From CAVSIP01 sp963728075 (lineage in GTDB: Bacteria > Actinomycetota > Actinomycetes > JAFAQI01 > DASSKL01): a stretch of 64,000 nucleotides of DNA. The stretch is taken from contig CAVSIP010000001.1 in assembly GCA_963728075.1 (NCBI GenBank), positions 682,001 to 746,000 on the forward strand, given 5' to 3'. Within the stretch, counting starts at the first letter, position 1, and every line of letters starts with the position of its first letter. The position numbers and the translations under genes are program-made. Under the pieces are notes generated by a model. It was not told the origin of the DNA, made no database searches, and worked only from the letters and a program-made list of their open reading frames with translations. This document shows, one piece after another, positions 8,698-17,817 of this stretch.

Positions 8698-9450
8698 ATG
8701 AGCGCAGCGGCCACCGGGCGTGCCGTGCTCGTCGGTGTTGCTGTCGCCGTTCTCGCCGCGGCCTGCGGCGGAACCACCCAGATGGCGGAGTCCGCGCCAC
8801 CCTCGTCAGAGAGCAGCGCGACGCAGCCGAGCCAGACCGCGGCGGACGCGGCCAGGGACGGGGTGATCCCCGAGGTGGCTGCGTTGCCCTTCTCCGTACG
8901 CGTCGACGTGCGCGGGCAGGTCGTGGCCGCGGAAGGAGTGTGGGTGCTCTCCGTGCCGACCGCGGCCGCAGCGAAGAACGCGGACGGCTGCCGCCTCGGA
9001 CCGGACACCGGCAAGTACCCGACGGACACCATCTGCGTCACCGAGTACGGGGAGCTGCTCCTGCTGGACGCGGGACGGTCCCGGATCCTGCGGGCCTACC
9101 CGCTGCCGGCCGTGCCTCCCACCTTCCTGCTGCTGACTCCGGACGCGGTCTACTGCGGCCGGGCAGGAGACGCCGCGGTGGGGGAGACCATGCTGCCGGA
9201 CTCGATGGTCTGCAGAGTGGACCGCGCCACCCTCGCTGCGCGGGTACGCGTCTTCCCGGCCCCTGCCGACTCGGTGGTCGCGCAACCGTGCTTCTTCCCG
9301 CCTGCCTCGTGGTCGGTGGCTGATCGGTGGATCGGCGCCGTGGGTGCCACCCTCGACGGCGACCGGCTGCTGGTTCGAGCCGGCGACGGCACCACGACGG
9401 CACTCGACGCCACGACGCTCGGTCTGGCCGATCGAGCCGCGGCGGGCTGA
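8698..9450 (+). CDS. Putative lipoprotein, function unknown
   Basis: 250 aa with an excellent ribosome binding site (GGAGGAGG). The signal peptide ends in LAAAC, giving a lipidated Cys at residue 23, then a Ser/Thr/Gln-rich linker to about residue 50. The rest has alternating hydrophobic strands and six Cys residues in the mature region (for example GCRL, TICVTEYG, YCGR, VCRV, PCFF), suggesting disulphides in an extracytoplasmic beta fold. No family recognised. It ends 22 bases before the MBOAT gene, so it may be part of the same surface-modification operon. Confidence 0.65.
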   Translation: MSAAATGRAVLVGVAVAVLAAACGGTTQMAESAPPSSESSATQPSQTAADAARDGVIPEVAALPFSVRVDVRGQVVAAEGVWVLSVPTAAAAKNADGCRLGPDTGKYPTDTICVTEYGELLLLDAGRSRILRAYPLPAVPPTFLLLTPDAVYCGRAGDAAVGETMLPDSMVCRVDRATLAARVRVFPAPADSVVAQPCFFPPASWSVADRWIGAVGATLDGDRLLVRAGDGTTTALDATTLGLADRAAAG

Positions 9451-9472
9451 GGGCTGAACGGGGGCCGGCCGC

Positions 9473-10903
9473 ATGCTGTTCCCGACCGTGACGTTCGCCC
9501 TGTTCTTCCTGGTCGTGCTCGCGGGTTACTGGTTGCTGGCGCCGCACGGGGTCGGTCGCAAGCTGCTGCTGCTCGCCGCGGCGGTGGTGTTCTACGGGCA
9601 CTGGGACCGCCGGTTCGTCGGCCTGCTCGCCGTCTTCGTGGTGGTGAACTGGGCTGCCGCCCGGGCCATCCGTGCGGTCGGGCGCGGGTGGGTCAGGACG
9701 GCTCTCACCACCGCGGGCATCGTGGCGGACGTCGGCGTGCTCTCCTTCTTCAAGTACTACGGCTTCTTCGTGGACTCCCTGACCGAGGCCTTGTCCCGGT
9801 TCGGGCTCGCCGTGCATCCGCCGCTGCTCGACGTGCTGCTCCCGGTGGGCATCTCCTTCTACACGTTCGAAGCAGTCGCCTACCTCGTCCAGGTGCACCG
9901 CGGCCGGACGGAACCGGGTGCGCTGCTGGACGTCGCGGTGTGGCTGAGCTTCTTCCCGAAGCTCATGAGCGGCCCGATCACTCGAGCGGAGGAGTTCCTG
10001 CCGCAGCTGGCGGGGCCACCGGACACCGCGCACGTGCAGTCCGGCCGCGCGTACTGGCTCATCGGGCGGGGGCTGGTGAAGAAGCTCGTGGTTGCCTCCT
10101 TCCTGGCCACAGCGGTGACCGACGACGTGTTCGCCGACCCGCACGCGTACGGCAGCGCCGTGCTGCTCGTCGGTGCGTATGCGTTCGCCGCGCAGATCTA
10201 CGCGGACTTCTCCGGCTACACCGACATGGCGATCGGCCTCTCGCTCCTGCTGGGGTTCCGGCTGCCGGAGAACTTCGACCGGCCCTACACCGCCACCTCG
10301 GTACAGGACTTCTGGTCGCGCTGGCACATGACCCTGTCCCGGTGGCTGCGCGACTTCCTGTTCGCTCCGTTCCTGCGGCTTGCGGGCGGCCACCCCTGGC
10401 GACGGTACGGAGCCATCGTCGCGGTGATGCTCCTGGCCGGCCTGTGGCACGGGGCCGCCTGGACGTTCGTCGCCTTCGGTGCCGTCCACGGCGTCGCGAT
10501 GGCTCTGGAGCGGACGAGCCGGGAACGCCGGCGCGCCTATGGCCGGCCACCGGCTCGCCGGACGGTGTGGCGGCAGGTGCTCCGTCGAGTGGTGACCTTC
10601 CACGTGGTCTGCCTGGGCTGGGTGTTCTTCGCTGCGGGATCGGTCGGTGATGCCGGGACGTACCTGCACAGCCTGGCGACCAACTGGTCCGGCCCCAGTG
10701 GGCTGCTGACCCCTCTGCTCCTGCTGACGGTGCTGGCAGTGGTGGCAGCGCAGTACGTTCCCGCCGGTGCGACGCAGTGGGTCACGCAACGGGTCGCCCG
10801 AGCCTCCGCACCGGTGCTGGCCGCGGGCTTCGCGGGCGCACTGGTCGTCATCGCGGCCCTGGCACCCACGACCGTGCCCGCCTTCCTCTACTTCCGGTTC
10901 TGA
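9473..10903 (+). CDS. MBOAT-family O-acyltransferase (AlgI/DltB-like)
   Basis: 476-aa polytopic membrane protein with about 10-12 hydrophobic segments. It begins MLFPTVTFALFFLVVLAGYW, typical of AlgI-like proteins. Family landmarks: LLPVGISFYTFEAVAYLVQV, FPKLMSGPITRAEEFLPQL, YADFSGYTDMAIGLSLLLGF, FWSRWHMTLSRWLRDF and the catalytic-His segment GLWHGAAWTFVAFGAVHG. These enzymes pass an acetyl group across the membrane to a surface polymer. The next gene, two bases downstream, is an SGNH protein, the usual partner that attaches the group outside the cell. The polymer acetylated here is unknown. Confidence 0.92.
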   Translation: MLFPTVTFALFFLVVLAGYWLLAPHGVGRKLLLLAAAVVFYGHWDRRFVGLLAVFVVVNWAAARAIRAVGRGWVRTALTTAGIVADVGVLSFFKYYGFFVDSLTEALSRFGLAVHPPLLDVLLPVGISFYTFEAVAYLVQVHRGRTEPGALLDVAVWLSFFPKLMSGPITRAEEFLPQLAGPPDTAHVQSGRAYWLIGRGLVKKLVVASFLATAVTDDVFADPHAYGSAVLLVGAYAFAAQIYADFSGYTDMAIGLSLLLGFRLPENFDRPYTATSVQDFWSRWHMTLSRWLRDFLFAPFLRLAGGHPWRRYGAIVAVMLLAGLWHGAAWTFVAFGAVHGVAMALERTSRERRRAYGRPPARRTVWRQVLRRVVTFHVVCLGWVFFAAGSVGDAGTYLHSLATNWSGPSGLLTPLLLLTVLAVVAAQYVPAGATQWVTQRVARASAPVLAAGFAGALVVIAALAPTTVPAFLYFRF

Positions 10904-10905
10904 CC

Positions 10906-11916
10906 ATGGCCACGCACGCCCGCCCTCGCGCGTCCCGGTCCGGCAGCGGTGAGCCGGCGCGGGTGGTCGTGGTGATGACGTTGCTGGCACTGGTGATCGC
11001 GGGTCTGCTCAACGCCGACGAGCTGGTGCGGCGGGCCCGCGCCCTGCCGTACGGGTGGGAGCGCTCGGCGGCGGTGACCGTCGCCGAGGCGCTGCACGGG
11101 GTCAGCCACGCGGCGCGGTTGGACCGGCCGCGCGAGGTGCTGGACCGTGCCCTCGGGCACGACAGCGCAGCTGCCGGCACGCCGGGCACGGTGACGCCTG
11201 TCGCCCCGCAGCCCCTGGCCCCGTCCGGCACCACACCGTCCGGCGGGGACCCACCCGTCCGGCCGGCGCCCACGAAGGCGGACCCGCTGCGCGTGTTCCT
11301 CGGCGGGGACTCGGTGAGCCAGGCGGTGGCGCAGGCCTTCGCACGGCTGGCCGGGGCGACCGGGGTCGTGCAGTCGACGGTGGAGTTCCGGTTCTCGACC
11401 GGGCTGACCCGCCCCGACTACTTCGACTGGCCCGGGCGGCTGCGCACGGTGCTGGCGGCCTCGCCGCCGCCCGACGTGGTGGTGGTGATGTTCGGCGCCA
11501 ACGACGTGCAGCGGATGCGTACGCCGGAGGGCACCGTGTCGGCGGGCACGGCGGCCTGGCTCGCCGAGTACCGTCGGCGGGTCGCCGAGACGATGGACCA
11601 GCTGCAGGCATCGGGAGTCACGGCGTACTGGTTGGGGCAGCCGGCCATGCGCTCGGCCACCTTCGACCTGCGCATCGCGGAGCTCGACGACATCTACGCG
11701 CAGGAGGCAGCAGGGCGACCAGCGGTCACCTACGTCGACACCCGTGCCCTGCTCGGCGGCGGTTCGACGGGCTACACGGCCTACCTGCGGCAACCGGACG
11801 GCTCGTCGGTACAGGTGCGCACCACCGACGGAGTGCACCTGACCCGGGCCGGTGGTGAGCTGCTGGCACGCACGCTGCTGATGGCGCTTCGGCAGCGTTG
11901 GCCCCTGCCGGAGTGA
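10906..11916 (+). CDS. SGNH/DUF459-like membrane-anchored esterase or acetyltransferase
   Basis: 336 aa. Start ATG 10906, two bases after the MBOAT stop. One N-terminal membrane anchor (VVVVMTLLALVIAGLL), a Pro/Thr-rich linker, then an SGNH domain: block I FLGGDSVSQ, block III VVMFGANDVQ and block V TTDGVHLTRAG supply the Ser, Asn and Asp/His. This matches the DUF459/AlgJ type that works with an MBOAT protein. The pair predicts transport of an acetyl group by the MBOAT protein and its transfer, or removal, by this one in the extracytoplasmic space. It ends 9 bases from the convergent GH13 gene. Confidence 0.85.
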   Translation: MATHARPRASRSGSGEPARVVVVMTLLALVIAGLLNADELVRRARALPYGWERSAAVTVAEALHGVSHAARLDRPREVLDRALGHDSAAAGTPGTVTPVAPQPLAPSGTTPSGGDPPVRPAPTKADPLRVFLGGDSVSQAVAQAFARLAGATGVVQSTVEFRFSTGLTRPDYFDWPGRLRTVLAASPPPDVVVVMFGANDVQRMRTPEGTVSAGTAAWLAEYRRRVAETMDQLQASGVTAYWLGQPAMRSATFDLRIAELDDIYAQEAAGRPAVTYVDTRALLGGGSTGYTAYLRQPDGSSVQVRTTDGVHLTRAGGELLARTLLMALRQRWPLPE

Positions 11917-11925
11917 CGTGGGGAC

Positions 11926-13503
11926 CTACTGCGCGAGCCAGACTGCTGTGTCCGGAGGCAGGGTGGTCGTGCCGACCGCCGGCGCGCTGTGCAGCAGCAC
12001 CTCGCCGTCCGGCAGCGGCGCGTCCACACCACCCATGTTCACCGCGCAGACGACCGCCCGGCCACCGTCGCGGCCGGGACGTCGGAACGCCAGCACGTCG
12101 CCGCCGAGGTCCAGCCACTGCAGCGTGCCGTCACCGAGGGCGGGCTGGCTCCGACGTGCGGACAGGCAGCGCCGGTACCAGGACAGCATCGACTGCCCGT
12201 CCTGCGCCTGCTGCTCGGCAGTGACGCCGTTCCAGCCGGCTGGCTGCGGAAGCCACGGCTGGCCGGAGCGGGCGGAGAAGCCGTACGGGGGGATGTCACC
12301 CGACCAGGGCAGCGGCACCCGGCAGCCGTCACGGCCGGGCCGGGTGTGCCCCGACCGCTCCCACACCGGGTCCTGGCGCGCGGCCTCGGGCACCTCGACG
12401 TCCGCCAGCCCGAGCTCCTCGCCCTGGTACAGGTAGACGGGCCCGGGCAGGGCGAGCAGCAGCAGCAGCGCGGCGCGCGCCCGTCGGGCTCCCTGCTCGC
12501 CGGCGCCGTAGCGGGTCACGTGCCGCGGCACGTCGTGGTTGGACAGCACCCACGTGGTCGGCGCTCCGACAGCGCCGAGACCGGCCAGTGACTTCTCGAT
12601 CGCGGCCCGCATCGGCTGCCGCTGCCAGGGCGCGAGCAGCAGCCGGAAGTTGAACGCGAGGTTGAGCTCGTCCGGCCGTACGTACTCCGCCACCGCCAGG
12701 GGGTCACCGAGCCAGATCTCGCCGACGGCCATGCGCTCGCCGGGATAGGCGTCGAGGACACGCCGCCAGGAGCGGTACACCTCGTGCACCTCGGGCTGGT
12801 TCCACATCGGCATGTGCTCGACGGTCTCGGCGATGATGTTGCCCTGGCCGCGGGGATGGTCGGGCATCGCGGGGTCCTTGAACAGCCCATAGGCGACGTC
12901 GATGCGGAACCCGTCGACGCCACGGTCCAGCCAGAAGCGCAGGGTGTGCTCGAAGTCTGCGGCCACGTCCGGGTGCCGCCAGTCGAGGTCGGGCTGCTCC
13001 GGCGCGAACAGGTGCAGGTACCACTGGCCGTCGGCTACCTGCGTCCAGGCGGGGCCACCGAACGTCGACACCCAGTTGTTCGGCGGCTGCTCGCCGCGGG
13101 GCCCCTTGCCGTGCCGGAACAGGAACCGCCGCCGGGCGTCGCTGCCCGGCCCGGCAGCGAGCGCTTCCTGGAACCAGGGGTGCCGGTCGCTGACGTGGTT
13201 GGGCACGATGTCGACGGTCAGCCGCAGGCCGTGGTCGTGGGCGTCGTGCACCAGCGCATCGAACGCGTCGAGGTCACCGAACAGCGGGTCGACGTCGCGC
13301 GGGTCGGCGACGTCGTACCCGTGGTCGGCCTGCGGAGAGCGGTAGAACGGCGTCAGCCACAGGGCGTCCACGCCCAGGTCGCGCAGGTAGGGGAGTCGCC
13401 GACGGATGCCCTCGAGGTCGCCGACCCCGTCGCCGGATGCGTCGGCGAAGCTGCGGACGTAGATCTCGTAGAACACGGCGTCGCGCCACCACGGTCGGGC
13501 CAT
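11926..13503 (-). CDS. Glycoside hydrolase family 13 alpha-glucosidase
   Basis: 525 aa, the usual length of oligo-1,6-glucosidase/alpha-glucosidase. The (beta/alpha)8 barrel begins WWRDAVFYEIYVRSF. Conserved regions: VDIVPNHVSD, GFRIDVAYG with nucleophile D202, VGEIWLG with acid/base E262, and LSNHDVPRH with D324. No signal peptide, so it works on imported oligosaccharides. A TAGCGT -10 box lies 6 bases before the ATG and includes the stop codon of the upstream lipoprotein gene. Whether it prefers alpha-1,4, alpha-1,6 or trehalose-type substrates cannot be told. Confidence 0.92.
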   Translation of the reverse strand: MARPWWRDAVFYEIYVRSFADASGDGVGDLEGIRRRLPYLRDLGVDALWLTPFYRSPQADHGYDVADPRDVDPLFGDLDAFDALVHDAHDHGLRLTVDIVPNHVSDRHPWFQEALAAGPGSDARRRFLFRHGKGPRGEQPPNNWVSTFGGPAWTQVADGQWYLHLFAPEQPDLDWRHPDVAADFEHTLRFWLDRGVDGFRIDVAYGLFKDPAMPDHPRGQGNIIAETVEHMPMWNQPEVHEVYRSWRRVLDAYPGERMAVGEIWLGDPLAVAEYVRPDELNLAFNFRLLLAPWQRQPMRAAIEKSLAGLGAVGAPTTWVLSNHDVPRHVTRYGAGEQGARRARAALLLLLALPGPVYLYQGEELGLADVEVPEAARQDPVWERSGHTRPGRDGCRVPLPWSGDIPPYGFSARSGQPWLPQPAGWNGVTAEQQAQDGQSMLSWYRRCLSARRSQPALGDGTLQWLDLGGDVLAFRRPGRDGGRAVVCAVNMGGVDAPLPDGEVLLHSAPAVGTTTLPPDTAVWLAQ

Positions 13504-13509
13504 GCGGCG

Positions 13510-13515
13510 ACGCTA
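13510..13515 (-). promoter_or_regulatory. -10 box (TAGCGT) for the GH13 gene, sharing a stop codon
   Basis: The TAG stop codon of the upstream lipoprotein gene is the first half of TAGCGT, which lies 6 bases before the GH13 ATG. A leaderless start is likely. Confidence 0.4.
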
Positions 13516-14388
13516 TCGACCGGTGGGGGTGCCTTCCTCCGCCTGGGGTGGGCCGGCGATCACGTCGTCGCAGCTGCGCTCGTCCGGCAGCAGCGGCCGG
13601 AACGCGAGCAGCCACGTCGTCCCCCCGGAGGTCCACTGGGTGTTCGTGTTGGCCTGCTGCACATCCGCCTGCACCGCGGCCAGGTCCGTGCCGCGCAGGA
13701 CGAGGCAGCGTCCGCCCACCAGCTCGGTGCCCGTGGCCGGGTCCGGGCCCCGCCAGGTGGCGGTGCCGGGCTGCGGCTGCTGGGCCGGGTCCACGTCACC
13801 GTACGGCTGGGCCAGCACTGCGAGGGCGTCGAAGTCGTACGCCGACGTCCCGGTGGCTGCGGCCGACAGGTGCTCGACGAGCGTCACGAGCTGGCCGCGG
13901 GCCCTCTGCTGTGCCGGCGTGAGCCCGGCCCCCTGAGCCTCGCGCAGCGCCTCGACGGAGACCGTCGACGTCCGGCCGTCGCGGAGCACGGTGAACACCG
14001 TGGCGGGTGCGTCGGCGACCGGCGGCTGCCCGTAGTCGTGCGGCCGGCCGTCGACGCCGGCGGCGACCGCCTCGTCGACCAGCTCGCGGACCCGCTGCTC
14101 GCTCACCCGGCCGACCTGGACGTTGGGCAGCGCCGGCGGGGGATAGATCTCGCTCTGCGGGCCCGGCACGAACACGCGCCCGTCGCCGTAGACGGTGACC
14201 AGCGGGATCTCGCCGAACCGGCCCGCGGGCTGCACGAAGCCGCCGGCGTAGCGCACCTGGATCGACGGCGCGCGCACCGCGCCGTCGCTGGCACCGCCGT
14301 CACCTGACCGGACCGTCTGGGTGGTGCCCCCTGCGCAGGCGGCGAGGAGAGGGGCCGCGAGCAGGCCGGCGAGGAGCGCTCGTCTCAT
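13513..14388 (-). CDS. Putative lipoprotein, function unknown
   Basis: 291 aa from the ATG at 14388 (AGGGGG just before it). Signal peptide MRRALLAGLLAAPLLAAC, lipidated Cys at 18, then a Gly/Thr-rich linker. The mature part has strand-like segments (VRYAGGFVQPAGRFGEIPLV, VTVYGDGRVFVPG) and ends in a Cys-containing region (GRCLVLRG, ERSCDDVIAG). I recognise no family. Same strand and 9 bases upstream of the GH13 gene, so they may be co-transcribed in part. Confidence 0.7.
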   Translation of the reverse strand: MRRALLAGLLAAPLLAACAGGTTQTVRSGDGGASDGAVRAPSIQVRYAGGFVQPAGRFGEIPLVTVYGDGRVFVPGPQSEIYPPPALPNVQVGRVSEQRVRELVDEAVAAGVDGRPHDYGQPPVADAPATVFTVLRDGRTSTVSVEALREAQGAGLTPAQQRARGQLVTLVEHLSAAATGTSAYDFDALAVLAQPYGDVDPAQQPQPGTATWRGPDPATGTELVGGRCLVLRGTDLAAVQADVQQANTNTQWTSGGTTWLLAFRPLLPDERSCDDVIAGPPQAEEGTPTGR

Positions 14389-14907
14389 GCCCCCTGGGAC
14401 GCGAGCGGGCGGCGTGCGGTTCCCGCTGCCGGCCGGACTAGCCCGGCGGAGGCATGCCGTCCGCTCATTCGGCTGATTTTCCGTCGGACCCGCTTGCGAC
14501 ACGCCGTGCTGACCTGGGAGAACGCGCGTTGTCGCAGGTCAGAGGCCAGTTGCGATCGTGTACGCGGTTGGTTACGTTGCGCGGCGTCCCCACCGGACAT
14601 CCCGACCACGGAGGCGGTCGTGCCCCCAGCTCCCACCGGGTCAGCGGTCGCGCCCACGACGGCGCAGTGCCGCGGTGCCAGGCCCGGCGGACGGGGTCAC
14701 CGGTGCGTCACCGCTCCGGTCGGGAGGCTGCGAGCCGGGTAGGGCCCGGGACCGGCCAGTAGACAACGGCGGCGCACGGGCAGCCAGCACCGTGCGGCGT
14801 CGGTCCGAAGGTCGGCCCGGGTCCTCCGCCCGGGGCACGCTCGGGCCGCCTCTCGCGTTGTAGCGTCGAACAGCGAGGACGCGAGCGGCGGAGGAGGTGG
14901 GCGACGT
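14389..14907. other. Intergenic region with no convincing gene
   Basis: About 520 bases between the divergent lipoprotein gene and lnt. Open frames exist on both strands but their translations are Arg/Pro/Ser-rich and shadow-like. It must hold the promoters of both neighbours; the only clear one is the TAGCGT box near 14861. Confidence 0.5.
14861..14866 (+). promoter_or_regulatory. -10 box (TAGCGT) for the lnt operon
   Basis: TAGCGT about 40 bases before the lnt GTG, giving a short 5' UTR that contains GGAGGAGG. No clear -35 match. Confidence 0.4.
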
Positions 14908-16530
14908 GTGCAGCGCGCGACGCGTCGTGCCGTGTCGTCCCCGTCGTTGACCGCCCTGCAGCGTCCGGTCCTGGCCCGCCGCCGGGCAGCGGCCCGGACC
15001 CTGCCGGCTGGGGCCCGGACGCTGCTGGGAGCGGCTGCCGGCCTGGCGGTGTGGAGCGCCTTCCCCCCGCTCGACTGGTGGCCGCTTGCCGTCGTCGGGG
15101 TGGCGCTGCTCTGGTTCGCCGTACGTGGCGCCCGCGCGCGGGTCGGCGCACTCGTCGGTCTCGTCGCGGGTCTCGCGACGTTCGTGCCCATGCTCACCTG
15201 GCTGCGGACCCTCGGCATCGACGCCTGGCTGCTGCTGGCGCTCAGCCAGGCACTGTGGTTCGCCGCCTTCGGCGCGGCGCTCACCGTGGCCGGCCGGCTA
15301 CCCGCCTGGCCGCTGTGGGGGGCCTGCTTGTGGGTCACCCTGGAGTGGGCGCGCAGCCGCGTCCCGCTGGGCGGGTTCAGCTGGGGCCGGCTGGGCTTCG
15401 CGATGCCCGACGCGCCGATGGGGGCGTACGCGGCCCTCGGTGGCGTACCGGTGGTGACCTTCGCCGTGGCCGTCGCCGGTGGCCTGCTCGCCTGGTTGCT
15501 CGTGCAGGCACGCCGGTCCCGGGCGGTGCTGACGGTCGCCGCGCTGGGCGCGCTCGCGGCCGTCCTCACTGGGGGGCTCGCCGTGCCGCTGCCCACGGCG
15601 GGGGAGCGGGGGACGGGACCCGCCCGGCTGCAGGTCGCCATCGTGCAGGGCAACGTGCCGCGCCTCGGCCTGGACGCCTTCGCCCAGGCGCGGGCGGTCG
15701 TGACCAACCACGCCCGCGAGACCGAGCGGCTCGCAGCCGACGTGCGGGCGGGCCGCCGACCCGCGCCGGACCTCGTCGTCTGGCCCGAGAACTCCACCGA
15801 CGTCGACCCCAGCAGGGACGCTCAGGTGCACGAGCTCATCACCCAGGCCGTTCGCGCGGTGGGCGTGCCGACGATGGTGGGCGCGGTTCTCGACGGGCCC
15901 GGGAGCGGGCACGTCCGCAACGCGAGCGTGGTCTGGGACCCGCGGACGGGACCCGGTGACAGTTATGTCAAGCAGCACCTGGTGCCGTTCGGGGAGTACG
16001 TGCCGCTGCGCTCGGTGCTCGCCAGCGCCATCGGGCGGTTCTCGCTCGTCCCGCGCGACTTCGTGGCCGGCACCAAGCCGGGCGTGCTGCACACCGGACC
16101 GGTCACGGTGGCGGACGTGATCTGCTTCGAGGTGGCCTACGACGGCATCGTGCGCGAGGCGGTGAACGGTGGTGGCCGGCTGCTCGTCGTGCAGACCAAC
16201 GACGCCACGTACGAGCACAAGGGGGACAACGGTCATGGGGGCGAGACGGCCCAGCAGCTGGAGATCACGCGGATGCGCGCGATCGAGCACGGCCGGGCCG
16301 CGGTGATCGCCGCCACGAGCGGGGTGTCGGCCGTCATCGCCCCGGACGGCACGGTGCGACAGCGCAGCGCGGTGTTCCGTCCCGCCGTGCTCGACGCGGA
16401 GGTGCCACTGCGGGACAGCCGTACGCTGGCGGACCGGGTCGGGGCGACGCCGGAGTGGGTGCTGGCGCTGCTGGGGCTCGTCGTGGTGGCGGGCGCCGCC
16501 GTGCGGCGCCGGTGGGAGGCACGGCCGTGA
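14908..16530 (+). CDS. lnt: Apolipoprotein N-acyltransferase
   Basis: 540-aa membrane enzyme that N-acylates the lipidated Cys of lipoproteins. About six hydrophobic segments (residues 40-235) precede a nitrilase-type domain with the Glu-Lys-Cys triad: E294 in VVWPENSTD, K355 in YVKQHLVPFGEYVP and C406 in DVICFEVAYDG. A last membrane helix is at the C-terminus. GTG start with GGAGGAGG upstream. The stop overlaps the GTG of the next gene (GTGA), the order lnt-ppm1 familiar from actinobacteria. The several lipoproteins in this window are potential substrates. Confidence 0.93.
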   Translation: MQRATRRAVSSPSLTALQRPVLARRRAAARTLPAGARTLLGAAAGLAVWSAFPPLDWWPLAVVGVALLWFAVRGARARVGALVGLVAGLATFVPMLTWLRTLGIDAWLLLALSQALWFAAFGAALTVAGRLPAWPLWGACLWVTLEWARSRVPLGGFSWGRLGFAMPDAPMGAYAALGGVPVVTFAVAVAGGLLAWLLVQARRSRAVLTVAALGALAAVLTGGLAVPLPTAGERGTGPARLQVAIVQGNVPRLGLDAFAQARAVVTNHARETERLAADVRAGRRPAPDLVVWPENSTDVDPSRDAQVHELITQAVRAVGVPTMVGAVLDGPGSGHVRNASVVWDPRTGPGDSYVKQHLVPFGEYVPLRSVLASAIGRFSLVPRDFVAGTKPGVLHTGPVTVADVICFEVAYDGIVREAVNGGGRLLVVQTNDATYEHKGDNGHGGETAQQLEITRMRAIEHGRAAVIAATSGVSAVIAPDGTVRQRSAVFRPAVLDAEVPLRDSRTLADRVGATPEWVLALLGLVVVAGAAVRRRWEARP

Positions 16531-17306
16531 GCGGCGCCGACCGGGTGCTCGTGGCGATGCCGACGTACAACGAGCGGGACTCGCTGCCGCGGACGCTGGC
16601 CCGGCTGCGCGCGGCGGTACCCGACGTCGACGTCGTCGTCGTCGATGACGCCAGCCCGGACGGTACGGGGGAGCTGGCCGACCAGCTCGCCGCCGCGGAC
16701 CCGGCCGTCCATGTGCTGCACCGGGCGGGCAAGCAGGGGCTGGGGGCGGCCTACATCGCGGCCTTCCGGTGGGCGATCGAGCGCGGCTACGACGCAGTGG
16801 TCGAGATGGACGCCGACGGCTCGCACGCGCCCGAGGAGCTCCCGCAGCTGCTCGCCGCCCTCCGTGACGCGGACGTCGTCCTCGGCTCTCGCTGGGTGCC
16901 CGGCGGTGCGGTGGAGAACTGGCCGTGGCCGCGCCGGGTGCTCAGCCGGGGCGGCAACGCCTACACCCGCATGCTGCTGGGCCTGCCGCTGCGCGATGCG
17001 ACGGGCGGGTACCGGGTGTACCGGCGACACGTCCTGGAGGCGCTGCCGCTCGCCGAGATCGCCTCGCAGGGCTACTGCTTCCAGGTCGACCTCGCGTGGC
17101 GGGCCTGGCGGGCCGGTTTCCGGGTGGTGGAGGTGCCGATCACCTTCGTGGAACGGGCGGCGGGGACGAGCAAGATGAGCCGGGCCATCGTCGCCGAGGC
17201 GTTGTGGCGGGTCACCGTCTGGGGGCTGCGCAGCGGTCGCTCACGAGCCCGGCGGCGGGCCCGGGGACCGCAGGCACGACCGCCGCAGACGGAGGCGCCG
17301 GTCTGA
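16527..17306 (+). CDS. ppm1: Polyprenol monophosphomannose synthase (GT2)
   Basis: 259-aa GT2 glycosyltransferase, GTG start inside the lnt stop (GTGA). Motifs: VAMPTYNERDSLP, VVVVDDASPDGTGELAD, VVEMDADGSHAPEELPQLL with the metal-binding DAD, and SRWVPGGAVENWPWPRRVLS. It transfers mannose from GDP-mannose to polyprenyl phosphate. This is the catalytic domain without the Lnt half that is fused in some mycobacteria; here Lnt is the preceding gene. The product feeds lipoglycan and protein mannosylation outside the membrane. It overlaps fxsA by one base. Confidence 0.92.
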   Translation: MSGADRVLVAMPTYNERDSLPRTLARLRAAVPDVDVVVVDDASPDGTGELADQLAAADPAVHVLHRAGKQGLGAAYIAAFRWAIERGYDAVVEMDADGSHAPEELPQLLAALRDADVVLGSRWVPGGAVENWPWPRRVLSRGGNAYTRMLLGLPLRDATGGYRVYRRHVLEALPLAEIASQGYCFQVDLAWRAWRAGFRVVEVPITFVERAAGTSKMSRAIVAEALWRVTVWGLRSGRSRARRRARGPQARPPQTEAPV

Positions 17307-17764
17307 TGGCCGCCGTGCTCGTGCTGGCGTTCATCGTGACGCCGCTGGTCGAGCTGTATGTGTTCTTCCAGGTGGGCGGCGCCATCGGCTTCCTGCCGAC
17401 GATCGCCCTGCTGTTCGCCATCAGCGTGCTCGGCGGCACGCTCGTCCGGCGTGAGGGCGGACGGGCCTGGCAGCGGCTGCGGGAGGCGGTCACCGCGGGG
17501 CGGCTGCCGGGCCGCGAGGTCGCCGACGGGGCGCTCGTGCTCGTCGGCGGCACCCTGCTGCTCACGCCGGGGTTCGTCACGGATGCGCTCGGCCTGGTCC
17601 TCCTGCTGCCGCTCACCCGGCCGGTCGCGCGCCGCCTGGTGACCCGGGTCGCCGCCAGGCGCGTCACGGTGCACGTCGGTGGCGGCGGGCCGTACGACCG
17701 GCCGCCGGCATCCGGTCGTGTGGTGGACGCCGAGGTGGTCGACGACGACGAGCCCCGACCGTGA
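17306..17764 (+). CDS. fxsA: FxsA-family membrane protein
   Basis: 152 aa. It has the FxsA pattern: N-terminal helices (VLVLAFIVTPLVELYVFFQV and IALLFAISVLGGTLVRREG), a middle amphipathic part, then LLLTPGFVTDALGLVLLLP. A basic segment and an acidic C-terminal tail follow. In E. coli FxsA blocks phage-T7 exclusion when overexpressed; its normal role is unknown. It starts inside the stop of ppm1 (TGATG), completing a three-gene coupled operon. Confidence 0.9.
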   Translation: MAAVLVLAFIVTPLVELYVFFQVGGAIGFLPTIALLFAISVLGGTLVRREGGRAWQRLREAVTAGRLPGREVADGALVLVGGTLLLTPGFVTDALGLVLLLPLTRPVARRLVTRVAARRVTVHVGGGGPYDRPPASGRVVDAEVVDDDEPRP

Positions 17765-17772
17765 CCGGGCAG

Positions 17773-17813
17773 GCCGAAGGCCGCGCACCGCAACGCGGCA
17801 CGCGGCCTTCGGC
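17773..17813. terminator. Bidirectional terminator between fxsA and rbpA
   Basis: A perfect 13-bp inverted repeat, GCCGAAGGCCGCG at 17773-17785 and its complement at 17801-17813, with a 15-base loop. It sits exactly between two convergent stop codons. No T tract. Confidence 0.7.
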
Positions 17814-17817
17814 AGGC

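Noticed and set aside
12784..14307. A 507-aa plus-strand open frame
   Set aside because: Antisense to GH13 and the lipoprotein gene; no motif, biased composition.
14454..14762. A 102-aa frame in the gap before lnt
   Set aside because: Composition and lack of a ribosome binding site suggest noise; other frames there are equally open.
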